64,000 bases of DNA, from NCBI RefSeq assembly GCF_024125445.1, contig NZ_JAMXWM010000012.1:55871-119870 (forward strand), read 5' to 3'. A model generated the notes under the pieces. It was not told where the DNA came from. It did no database searches and saw only the letters and a program-made list of their open reading frames with translations. This document shows, piece by piece, positions 28,959 through 36,437 of this stretch. The DNA comes from Sporolactobacillus shoreicorticis (GTDB taxonomy: Bacteria; Bacillota; Bacilli; Bacillales; Sporolactobacillaceae). The translations under genes were made by a program, and so were the position numbers. Each line of letters starts with the position of its first letter. Position 1 is the stretch's first letter.

Positions 28959-28967
28959 TGCTATAAT
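28959..28967 (+). promoter_or_regulatory. Extended -10 promoter of the glycosyltransferase operon
   Basis: TGCTATAAT is a perfect extended -10 (TGnTATAAT). No good -35 is present at 17 bases, consistent with the overlapping palindrome and possible dependence on a regulator. Transcription should begin near 28974. Confidence 0.75.
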
Positions 28968-28973
28968 AACTAA

Positions 28974-29140
28974 AAAATTAATTATGGTAATTAGACTGTT
29001 ATCAAAAAGGATGCAATGAAATCTTGTTCATTTAACTGTGGGTGCCAAGAACAAGATGAGCATAAGGCACAACCGGCCTTTTTCAGCAACTTATGCTGTA
29101 AAAGGCTTTTTTGATTGGCATAATCTGAGGAGGATTGTAG
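28974..29140 (+). ncRNA. Structured leader RNA (candidate riboswitch/attenuator)
   Basis: The leader contains a perfect 9-bp stem ATCTTGTTC (29021-29029)/GAACAAGAT (29049-29057) closing a 19-nt loop. The loop sequence GTGCC (29042-29046) is complementary to GGCAC (29066-29070) just after the stem, allowing an H-type pseudoknot. Downstream, AGCATAAG (29059-29066) can pair with CTTATGCT (29090-29097) or the latter can be part of the terminator 29076-29112, so the two forms exclude each other. I could not match it to any riboswitch class I know. Structure is by eye only. Confidence 0.6.
29076..29112 (+). terminator. Attenuator terminator in the leader of the glycosyltransferase operon
   Basis: GCCTTTT (29076-29082) and CAGC (29084-29087) pair with GCTG (29095-29098) and AAAAGGC (29100-29106), with one T-T mismatch, followed by six T. 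It lies only 28 bases before the first start codon, so it must be bypassed for the operon to be expressed. Confidence 0.85.
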
Positions 29141-29356
29141 ATGAGACGACTGAACTTCAAAGTTAACAAAAGATTACTGGATAATTTAGAAAATAAAGAA
29201 CGTCGGATCGATTTGCGAATCCTCGCTTTAAAGAATGAAATTGATAATGTAAAAAGGCAAAGCAGTGAAATAACTACTCGCCTTCGTCACAGTCTTACAC
29301 GAGTGAACAATATAGAGAATGAAATTAACCAATATTTTAACGGTGATTTACTATGA
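29141..29356 (+). CDS. Small coiled-coil protein, first gene of glycosyltransferase operon
   Basis: This 71-residue protein (MRRLNFKVNKRLLDNLENKE...) is charged and predicted to be almost wholly helical, with heptad-like spacing of Leu/Ile in RRIDLRILALKNEIDNVKRQ and ITTRLRHSLTRVNNIENEIN. AGGAGG lies 7 bases before the ATG. Its stop overlaps the next start by 4 bases (ATGA), so the two are co-translated. The next protein also begins with a coiled coil, which suggests the two pair. I do not recognise the family. Confidence 0.7.
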   Translation: MRRLNFKVNKRLLDNLENKERRIDLRILALKNEIDNVKRQSSEITTRLRHSLTRVNNIENEINQYFNGDLL

Positions 29357-31698
29357 AGTTTACAGCCACTTTTCCTTCGCGCAAAAAAAACGCAAAACAA
29401 ATCGATGCAATTCGGGAGCGAGTCAAAACAAAAGAAAAAGAACTGAATGAGTTAAACATACTCTTGGAAAAATTGAAAGCCGATGCCCAGCTAAAAAGAG
29501 AAGCCTTTGAAAACGACATTAAGGAATCCTATGAACGAATTGAAAAGACATGCCTCATCAATCAGGGTCATTGGGAGCAGCTAAAAAATACGCTTCAAAG
29601 CAAAAATGATCAGGCCGGCCATTTATTCGGCAGTTTACGCATCGGTGAACGTCTGCTTTTATTAGGCAGCATTAATGCAGAACAACTAAATCGTGCACTT
29701 CATGAACAGGTGTTGCATGGAGGACGAATTGGCGATTTGCTTGTGGATCTCGGCTATGCTGATCGTGAGGAAATTCAACAAATTGTCGGTCAGTCATTTA
29801 GAAGACTCTTATTGGGCGAACAACTTGTACAGGCAGGCTGCCTAACACGTGACGAGTTGCTAAGGGCTTTACAGCAACAGGAACAAGTTGGTGGAGATAT
29901 TGGTGAAATCTTGCTTTCAATGAATTTGATTACTCAGGATCAACTTTATGAAGCACTGGCAGCTCAAAACCAAATTGGGAGAATGGGTGCCTACAATAAA
30001 AAGGAAGCTGTAACCAATAAACTACCCGAAAAGGAAGCCCGAAAATTTCACGCCATTGTTATCAATCGCTCATCCGTACGTGTTATTTTAGCTGTGGAAA
30101 AGCTTCTTTCTGATTCACAATTAACAGAGTTAACTCATTTGCTTAATGCATCTGTCACACAAGTACTTGCTTCTCCATGGGAAATGGAAATACTTTGGGA
30201 GGACATCTACAAAACAGAATTGTTGAATGAAAGCACCGATAAATTAAGGGAAGAACAGCCTGAAAACTCTGCTAGTGAAACATTCTCTTTACCACAAATT
30301 CTCGGTATCATCATTATCGCTGCTGTGACTCTAATATCGTTATTTTGGAACTGGTTCCAAACATTAATTATTATTAATATTATTATTCAGCTCGCCTATT
30401 TTTCAATGTCTGTAACTAAATTTCTATTTATTATGTATGGAACACGTGAAACGGCACAAATGAGATTTAAAGCAGAAGAAATCGAAGCAATAAACGAGAA
30501 GGATTTACCTATATATACCGTTCTGGTCCCAATGTATAAAGAGAGCAATGTCATCCCAAGACTCGTTCATAATCTAAGCCAATTGGATTATCCAAAAAAT
30601 AAATTGGATATACGTCTGCTTATTGAGCAAGATGACGATGAAGCTCGAGAAGTATTAAAAGCAATGGATCTCCCCCATTATTTTCAAATGATCGTTATTC
30701 CTGATGGAGAACCGAAAACGAAACCCAAAGCGTGTAATTATGGGTTAATCCGTGCGCGAGGAGACTATGTCGTAATCTACGATGCAGAAGATCGCCCAGA
30801 TTCCGATCAGCTAAAAAAAGTTTTTCTAGCATTTCAAAAAAGTTCAGATCAAACCGTCTGCATCCAGGCTAAACTTAACTATTTTAATAGCGAGCAGAAC
30901 TTGCTCACTCGTTTTTTTACTCAAGAATACAGCAATTGGTTTGAACTGATGCTTCCTGGCGTCATGCAAATGGATATTCCAATTCCGCTTGGCGGGACGT
31001 CCAATCATTTTAAAACTCATATCCTCAAAGATCTAGGTGCATGGGATCCATATAATGTTACCGAGGATGCAGATTTAGGTATTCGGCTGTATAAAAAAAG
31101 GTACAAAACCAAAGTAGTTGATTCACGAACTCTCGAAGAAGCAAATAGCAGAAATCGAAACTGGATTCGTCAGCGCTCAAGATGGATCAAAGGCTACATG
31201 CAAACCTGGCTGGTTCATATGAGGCATCCCGTTAGGCTTCATCGTGAACTAGGCTTTAAAGGGTTTTGGGGAGCACAATTTATGTTGCTCTCATCACCTT
31301 TGTTGCCGATGCTGAATCCCATTTTTTGGTCTCTGCTCGTTCTTTGGTATGCGACACACGCTGGATGGATTGATAACTTTTTCCCCGGCCCCATCTATTA
31401 CTTGGCTGCGGCCCAACTTATTCTGGGAAACTTCCTATTTATTTATACAAACATGGCTGGCACTTACTGGGTTGTTCAAGATTTACACCGCAAAAACGAA
31501 CAATGGCTTTCTTATGGATTAGTAAAATATGCACTTTTAACACCGATCTATTGGGTTTTAATGAGTATTGCCTCAATAAAAGCACTCTGGCAATTAATTC
31601 GCAACCCTTTTTATTGGGAGAAAACGGTCCATGGCTTTGATCAGGAACAAACTCAAGATATTGATATCTCACCGGTTTTTAAAAGCAGGGACATCTAG
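29353..31698 (+). CDS. Membrane family-2 glycosyltransferase with two N-terminal MshEN (c-di-GMP-binding type) domains
   Basis: The 781-residue protein has an N-terminal coiled coil (~15-85), two tandem MshEN/GspE-N modules (~96-147 and 153-205), an alpha/beta linker (~228-290), membrane segments (~313-361), a processive GT2 catalytic domain (~386-615) and three C-terminal membrane segments. MshEN-1 has RIGERLLLLG...Q, a five-residue spacer and RIGDLLVDLG...Q, the c-di-GMP signature with both Arg. MshEN-2 has LLG and DIG instead, so it has probably lost binding. GT motifs: EQDDDE (~425), DAEDRPD (~477), TEDADLG (~570) and QRSRW (607-611). It resembles E. coli NfrB with domains in reverse order. 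The product is probably an exopolysaccharide; the sugar is unknown. Confidence 0.85.
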   Translation: MKFTATFPSRKKNAKQIDAIRERVKTKEKELNELNILLEKLKADAQLKREAFENDIKESYERIEKTCLINQGHWEQLKNTLQSKNDQAGHLFGSLRIGERLLLLGSINAEQLNRALHEQVLHGGRIGDLLVDLGYADREEIQQIVGQSFRRLLLGEQLVQAGCLTRDELLRALQQQEQVGGDIGEILLSMNLITQDQLYEALAAQNQIGRMGAYNKKEAVTNKLPEKEARKFHAIVINRSSVRVILAVEKLLSDSQLTELTHLLNASVTQVLASPWEMEILWEDIYKTELLNESTDKLREEQPENSASETFSLPQILGIIIIAAVTLISLFWNWFQTLIIINIIIQLAYFSMSVTKFLFIMYGTRETAQMRFKAEEIEAINEKDLPIYTVLVPMYKESNVIPRLVHNLSQLDYPKNKLDIRLLIEQDDDEAREVLKAMDLPHYFQMIVIPDGEPKTKPKACNYGLIRARGDYVVIYDAEDRPDSDQLKKVFLAFQKSSDQTVCIQAKLNYFNSEQNLLTRFFTQEYSNWFELMLPGVMQMDIPIPLGGTSNHFKTHILKDLGAWDPYNVTEDADLGIRLYKKRYKTKVVDSRTLEEANSRNRNWIRQRSRWIKGYMQTWLVHMRHPVRLHRELGFKGFWGAQFMLLSSPLLPMLNPIFWSLLVLWYATHAGWIDNFFPGPIYYLAAAQLILGNFLFIYTNMAGTYWVVQDLHRKNEQWLSYGLVKYALLTPIYWVLMSIASIKALWQLIRNPFYWEKTVHGFDQEQTQDIDISPVFKSRDI

Positions 31699-31710
31699 GG
31701 GGGAACGACA

Positions 31711-32838
31711 ATGGACATTAGTATAATCATTCCGACTTATAATGAAGGAACAAATGTTCAAACTATGGTCTCCAGATTAACCAAGGTCATTCTGCCCCTG
31801 AATCGGACGTTTGAAATTTTATTTATGGACGACAGCACAGATGATACACCTCAACAGCTGGGAGCTTTATCCGAAAAATACCCTTTTGTAAACTATATTC
31901 ATCGAGTTGACATGCGGGGGCTTGCCAGTGCGGTAACTGATGGACTAAAAAATGCGAGAGGCAGTATCCTGATTGTCATGGATTCAGATCTACAGCATCC
32001 CCCTGAACTCATTCCTGATTTGCTGAACAAAATCAATGAAGGGTATCAGATGGTAATCCCTTCTCGTTTTATTGCCGGTGGAAATGATGGCGGTCTTAAT
32101 TATTATCGAAAGCTCGTTTCCTGGACAGCTCGAATTATTGCACGATTAACCTTGAAACGGCTCAGGAAAACTACAGATCCAACAAGTGGTTTTTTTGCTG
32201 TTCGAAAATCTGCTTTGGAAGGAAAGGAATTCCATCCTATTGGATGGAAAATTATGCTGGAAATTATTGTTCGGGCAAACATTGATCAGATTGCTGAAAT
32301 TCCTTATCATTTTCAGGCCAGAGATCTGGGCAGTTCAAAAATGAATGCCGCCGAACAATTAAAGTATCTTATTCATCTGTTTAAGCTTATTTTAGAAAGC
32401 GAAGAAGATCGCCGTTTTTATTTATTCTGCCTTGTCGGCAGCAGCGGCGTGGTAATAAACTTGCTTGTCTATAAATTGATGTTATCAATGGGCATGCCAA
32501 TAATGTATGCTTTCCTTATATCATCGCTTATCAGCATTCTCTCTAATTATTTATTAAACAATGCTTTCACGTGGCGAATGAGACATAAAAGAAAGAGTCG
32601 ATTTTCCTGGTTTGAACGAATGGTCAAATATGTGATTGTCTCTATTGCGAGTTTATGCGTTTCAAGTGGGGTATTATCATCAGCACACTACCTTCTTCAT
32701 TTATCACCAATGTTAAGCGGAATGACTGGTATCGCAGCAAGTGTGATCATCAATTTCGTTGTCAATGATAAATGGACATTTACAACCTCAAAAAAGAATT
32801 TATCAGATAAGACGGTGATGCAGCATGTCGAAAAGTAA
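31711..32838 (+). CDS. DPM1-like polyprenyl-phosphate glycosyltransferase fused to GtrA domain
   Basis: The 375-residue protein has an N-terminal GT2 domain of dolichol-phosphate-mannose-synthase type (ISIIIPTYNEGTNV; MDDSTDDTP at ~39-47; MDSDLQHPPEL at ~90-100; PTSGFFAVRKSAL) and, from ~235, a four-helix GtrA membrane domain (YLFCLVGSSGVVINLLVYKL ... SNYLLNNAFTWRMRHK ... NFVVNDKWTF). Such fusions load a sugar on undecaprenyl phosphate and flip it outward as a donor for GT-C enzymes. It follows the MshEN-GT2 gene by 12 bases (ribosome site GGGGGG) and overlaps the GT-C gene, the expected user of its product. Confidence 0.88.
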   Translation: MDISIIIPTYNEGTNVQTMVSRLTKVILPLNRTFEILFMDDSTDDTPQQLGALSEKYPFVNYIHRVDMRGLASAVTDGLKNARGSILIVMDSDLQHPPELIPDLLNKINEGYQMVIPSRFIAGGNDGGLNYYRKLVSWTARIIARLTLKRLRKTTDPTSGFFAVRKSALEGKEFHPIGWKIMLEIIVRANIDQIAEIPYHFQARDLGSSKMNAAEQLKYLIHLFKLILESEEDRRFYLFCLVGSSGVVINLLVYKLMLSMGMPIMYAFLISSLISILSNYLLNNAFTWRMRHKRKSRFSWFERMVKYVIVSIASLCVSSGVLSSAHYLLHLSPMLSGMTGIAASVIINFVVNDKWTFTTSKKNLSDKTVMQHVEK

Positions 32839-34432
32839 TCGCTGGATTCTATTATGTATTGGCACTCTGGTCTTTGGTTCAGAGCTTATCTTCGGTATTT
32901 GGATGGCACATTGGAACTACTTTATTCCTGGAGATGCAATTAGCAGAGTTGCCAATGCTTTTTATGTTCTATACAGTCGAGATCCTCACCTAGGAGCAGT
33001 CGGCTTTGTTTGGAATCCGCTTCCCAGTCTTTTGATACTACCCATTCTTCTTTTTAATCGCTGGATCCCGGAACTTGCAAATGAAGGTATTAGCGGGGTC
33101 ATTCTTACCTCACTATTTGCCTCGGCAATGGCCGTATTTTTGTTTAGAAATTTTTCAAGAAGAGGGCATTCTGTCCTAGTCAGTATATTTTTTGTTTTTA
33201 TCTTTATTTTTAATCCGTTTATGTTTCTCTATGGATCTAACGGGATGAGTGAAACACTGTTTATCTTTTTTATCATCGTCTGTGTAACCTATCTCACCGA
33301 TTTAATGGACACAGAAAATAATACGATATCATTAATTTTAATTGGTTTTTCATTGGCCTTGGCATTTTTTACAAGATATGAATCAATTTTTTTTGGAGCC
33401 GCGCTTTCTCTTTCAGCGGTTGTTATCATTTTAAATCATTACAAGAACAAAGAGTATCATGCACGCACAGTATATCAAAAAATTGAAGCAGCCGAATTAA
33501 TTATCCTGCTACCGGCAATTTATGGGGGCTTGCTTTGGATCTTTCTGAATTGGTCAATTATGGGAGATGCCCTTTATTTTCTACACTCTAATTATTCCAA
33601 CTTAGCTCAATCAGAGAACTTAAGTACAAATCCCATTATTGCGCCTGTAATTGGTAATTGGCTGCAAACGATCCAGTACGTACTGCTGAGAAGCATTCCT
33701 TTTTCAATACCATTCGTTCTCATAGTCCTGGTCCGGGCCTTTACTGGCAAACTTTTTAAAATGGATTTCTTGTGTCTGGTTATTCTTATACTCTCTGTTC
33801 CGTTGATGCAACTGATTATGCTGTACAAAGGGGCCTCCTATGGATGGTTAAGATTTTTTGTCTATCCTCTGCCAATCGTTATGGCATGGCTGCCTTATGA
33901 ACTTGGAAAACTTAAAACTAAAAAAAAGATTCTATACAAAATAACAACTTTAGCTGTAATCTCATCTCTCATTTTTTCTTCCTATGTGACTTGGCTATTT
34001 ATGAACAATAGAAAATTCGCACCAGAAGAATATGATGCAATTCATGCTAAACAAAGCCCGACTTATCTAAATAGAATGCTGGCAAAAAGGATTGCTGGCG
34101 ACTTGGATAAACGTCTGTCTCAACACCCTGATTCGAAAATACTCATGGATTCATTTAATGCCTTTCAAATCATTTTAAATTCCAGGCACAACCAGCAATT
34201 GGTAATTACAAGTGATCTTGATTTTGAAAAATCTCTGAATCATCCTGTCAAACATAAAATAACGTACATTCTAGTACCAAAACCGAATGGAGTGGCTTCA
34301 CTAAACGCAGTAACTAAGCGCTATAAAAATTTCTACTATAGGGGAGCCTCCTTCGCAAAACTTGAGAAAGAGTACGGCGAAGAATGGCGACTTTATCGTT
34401 TGTTTAAGCCATCGAGTACAAAGAATAAATAG
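32825..34432 (+). CDS. Polytopic GT-C type glycosyltransferase (ArnT/PMT-like)
   Basis: The 535-residue protein has about ten or eleven hydrophobic segments and then a soluble C-terminal part of ~130 residues. A GT-C-like acidic motif lies in the first loop (NYFIPGDAISR, Asp 37), followed by GSNGMSETLFIFF and FFTRYESIFFG. It is likely to move a sugar from a polyprenyl-phosphate donor (made by the preceding protein) to an acceptor outside the membrane. It starts 14 bases inside the previous gene. Specific family and acceptor cannot be told. AT-rich like the rest of the operon. Confidence 0.78.
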   Translation: MSKSNRWILLCIGTLVFGSELIFGIWMAHWNYFIPGDAISRVANAFYVLYSRDPHLGAVGFVWNPLPSLLILPILLFNRWIPELANEGISGVILTSLFASAMAVFLFRNFSRRGHSVLVSIFFVFIFIFNPFMFLYGSNGMSETLFIFFIIVCVTYLTDLMDTENNTISLILIGFSLALAFFTRYESIFFGAALSLSAVVIILNHYKNKEYHARTVYQKIEAAELIILLPAIYGGLLWIFLNWSIMGDALYFLHSNYSNLAQSENLSTNPIIAPVIGNWLQTIQYVLLRSIPFSIPFVLIVLVRAFTGKLFKMDFLCLVILILSVPLMQLIMLYKGASYGWLRFFVYPLPIVMAWLPYELGKLKTKKKILYKITTLAVISSLIFSSYVTWLFMNNRKFAPEEYDAIHAKQSPTYLNRMLAKRIAGDLDKRLSQHPDSKILMDSFNAFQIILNSRHNQQLVITSDLDFEKSLNHPVKHKITYILVPKPNGVASLNAVTKRYKNFYYRGASFAKLEKEYGEEWRLYRLFKPSSTKNK

Positions 34433-34601
34433 ACTTAAAAGTGATGTAACACAACTGTTTTCATTTCACTACTATTGTAAATATTTTCATGCATAAACAT
34501 ATAAAAAAATTAAAATCGTGCTAACTGCCGCACCTGCTTCTAAATGCAAAGTGATCAACCAGCTAAAAAGTGTTGTGGCACCTTAAACATAAATAAAGGA
34601 T

Positions 34602-34646
34602 GAAAAATACACCCAGTGGAACGATGGATCGCGGTGTATTTTTCTT
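34602..34646 (+). terminator. Terminator of the glycosyltransferase operon
   Basis: GAAAAATACACC (34602-34613) pairs with GGTGTATTTTTC (34633-34644) around a 19-base loop, providing a T run. It lies 170 bases after the last operon gene and would also work on the other strand. Confidence 0.8.
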
Positions 34647-34830
34647 ATTAATGTCATTTTGTAGATACCTATACCGCCACATAAGCAGCCTCGAACCTCG
34701 AACTTGAGAATTAATTACTACTCACCATTTTCACTGGTTTGTGGCCATGCATTATTCCCGCAGTAGTCAATCTCTATTTAGAAATAACTGAATAAACCAA
34801 AAATATATCTAGTAAATTAAGAATAAATTA

Positions 34831-34839
34831 TGCTATAAT
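34831..34839 (+). promoter_or_regulatory. Extended -10 promoter upstream of comC
   Basis: TGCTATAAT is identical to the extended -10 of the glycosyltransferase operon (28959-28967). It predicts a ~145-nt leader for comC. Confidence 0.6.
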
Positions 34840-34990
34840 TAAAAAACTTGTAATAACGTGTAGCGTGACTACATCATATTCGTAAATTAAGTAGTGTAAA
34901 TGGACTCATAGATTCGTCTGAAAGTTATACAGAAACTCAATTGTTAAAATTTAATGGTGTATCCAGTTACACAATGAGGATATTAAAAAT

Positions 34991-35746
34991 ATGTATAGTT
35001 ATATCGTTTTGTACTCTTTTCTTTTAGGCATTACTCTGGGTTCTTTCTACAACGTCATTGGGCTGCGTGTTCCTGCAGGTCAGTCAATTATTATGCCGCC
35101 TTCGCACTGTCCGTCGTGCGGGCGGCGCTTGACTATCCTAGATTTGATACCTGTTTTTTCCTATATCTTTTTGGGTGGGAAATGCAGGACATGCCATAGT
35201 AAGATTTCACTGCTCTATCCGATCATTGAGGCAGGAACAGGCTTTTTATTCCTATTCAGCTTTTTGCGAGCTACTTCAATTGAAGAGATGCTTTGTGGTT
35301 GGCTGCTTGTTTCATTGCTGATGATCATGCTTGTTTCCGATCTGGAATATATGTTGATTCCTGATAAGATCCTGATGTTTTTCTTGATTTTATTTACAAT
35401 ATTCCGCATAATCTACCACACGAATCCATGGTGGGACGCGCTTGCCGGAATGGCCACTGGATTTGCTTTGCTCGCGCTGATCGCTTTAATCAGCCATGGC
35501 GGGATGGGTGGCGGCGATGTAAAGCTTTTCGCAGTCATGGGGTTGCTCGTCGGCATGAAACTCGTTATTCTCGGCTTTTTCCTTTCGGCCTTTTTCGGCG
35601 CGATAATCGGCATCGGCGGCCTGATTCTGGGATTCATTAAGCATCGCCAACCCGTGCCCTTTGTACCTTTTATCGTCCTAGGTATGCTGACAAGCTTTTT
35701 CTTTGGTGACCGTTTGATCGCCTTTTATCTGAACTTAACCTTCTGA
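34991..35746 (+). CDS. comC: Type IV prepilin peptidase (A24 family, ComC/PilD-like)
   Basis: It cleaves and N-methylates class III leader peptides of competence pseudopilins or type IV pilins. The 251-residue membrane protein has the N-terminal LGSFYNVIGLRVPAG, the zinc-binding tetracysteine (PSHCPSCGRR ... GGKCRTCHSKISLLYP), the first catalytic Asp in VSDLEYMLIPDKIL and the GxGD-type motif MGGGDVKLF. GAGGATA is 9 bases before the ATG. It stands alone here between the glycosyltransferase operon and 6S RNA; in B. subtilis comC is near folC. No pilin genes are nearby. Confidence 0.93.
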   Translation: MYSYIVLYSFLLGITLGSFYNVIGLRVPAGQSIIMPPSHCPSCGRRLTILDLIPVFSYIFLGGKCRTCHSKISLLYPIIEAGTGFLFLFSFLRATSIEEMLCGWLLVSLLMIMLVSDLEYMLIPDKILMFFLILFTIFRIIYHTNPWWDALAGMATGFALLALIALISHGGMGGGDVKLFAVMGLLVGMKLVILGFFLSAFFGAIIGIGGLILGFIKHRQPVPFVPFIVLGMLTSFFFGDRLIAFYLNLTF

Positions 35747-36116
35747 CATTAGAGATTATTTTTGTTCAGAAAAATGATTGTAAATTTATTCAATCTTACG
35801 GTATATCAGTTGTCTTTGACTCAAATAAATTATTTGAATAACGTTCTTATTTCGCATTATTTGCTTATCGAGAAACGTGTCAAACAATCAAACTGCGTAA
35901 TATGATGTAACAACAGTGCCGGTTAAAGCAAGTCCCCGAAAAGTTAAAACCAATTTCTGAGGCAAACCTTATAATCGCGTTACTGCGTTTCATTGGTTAC
36001 GTGTTGAAAATTAAATTTGGGAATCCGGTTGTATTTCCGCCCTCTTCGATCTAACTACTTTAATGAGTCCTTTGTTTGACTTTGCTTTGCGAATTTCAAC
36101 TACATAATAAAACATA
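35747..36116. other. Non-coding gap after comC
   Basis: No supported gene lies in this 370-base gap. It contains two adjacent units (35918-35959) of the 21-base repeat found at 19564-19714: GGTTAAAGCAAGTCCCCG and AAAAGTTAAAACCAATTTCT. Confidence 0.55.
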
Positions 36117-36165
36117 AAAAAACCGAAACCTAGGCTAATCTGTATCCCTTGTTTCGGTTTTATTT
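36117..36165. terminator. Bidirectional terminator between comC and 6S RNA
   Basis: AACCGAAAC pairs with GTTTCGGTT and is flanked by A and T runs, so it can end transcripts from both sides. Confidence 0.85.
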
Positions 36166-36177
36166 TTTTCAAATAAA

Positions 36178-36373
36178 AAAATCCCGAACGTGCCGTTGCG
36201 AAGCCGCAGCTTTGAAACCCGCACTTATAAGCAGGTGGGTGCCCTGTTCCACAGTTTGCGGGTCCCTAGCGGGGCATGCGCTCCGGGTGAAAACTTCGGA
36301 CTCCCTATCAAAACATGTTCGGTCAAAACATAACGACATTCGACTAACACTTCAGGATCTCTTCTTAACTTGT
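36178..36373 (-). ncRNA. ssrSA: 6S RNA (6S-1/BsrA type)
   Basis: A consensus promoter at 36380-36408 (TTGATA, 17-bp spacer, TACAAT) directs a ~195-nt RNA ending in a GC-rich hairpin and T run (minus strand ...CGTTCGGGATTTTTTT). The 5' part (ATCCTGAAGTGTTAGTCG, TATGTTTTGACCGAACAT) and the overall rod with a central open region resemble Bacillus 6S-1 RNA, and the position beside aspS matches B. subtilis. It would sequester sigma-A RNA polymerase in stationary phase. Ends are approximate. Confidence 0.8.
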
Positions 36374-36379
36374 GTACTT

Positions 36380-36408
36380 ATTGTAGCATATCTGTAAGCG
36401 CTTATCAA
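36380..36408 (-). promoter_or_regulatory. Promoter of 6S RNA
   Basis: TTGATA (36408-36403) and TACAAT (36385-36380) are exactly 17 bases apart. The next minus-strand gene upstream, aspS, ends at 36438. Confidence 0.85.
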
Positions 36409-36437
36409 GGCAAATTGGCTTGAACCGTGCCAACTGC

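Larger units (their letters stand above)
34433..34990. other. AT-rich non-coding gap before comC
   Basis: This gap holds a terminator for the glycosyltransferase operon (34602-34646) and the comC promoter (34831-34839). I see no supported gene. The ~145-nt comC leader has no clear terminator hairpin. Confidence 0.6.

Noticed and set aside
28974..29140. c-di-GMP-I (GEMM) riboswitch upstream of the glycosyltransferase operon
   Set aside because: The operon context invites it, but the conserved GEMM core and GAAA tetraloop/receptor are not present.
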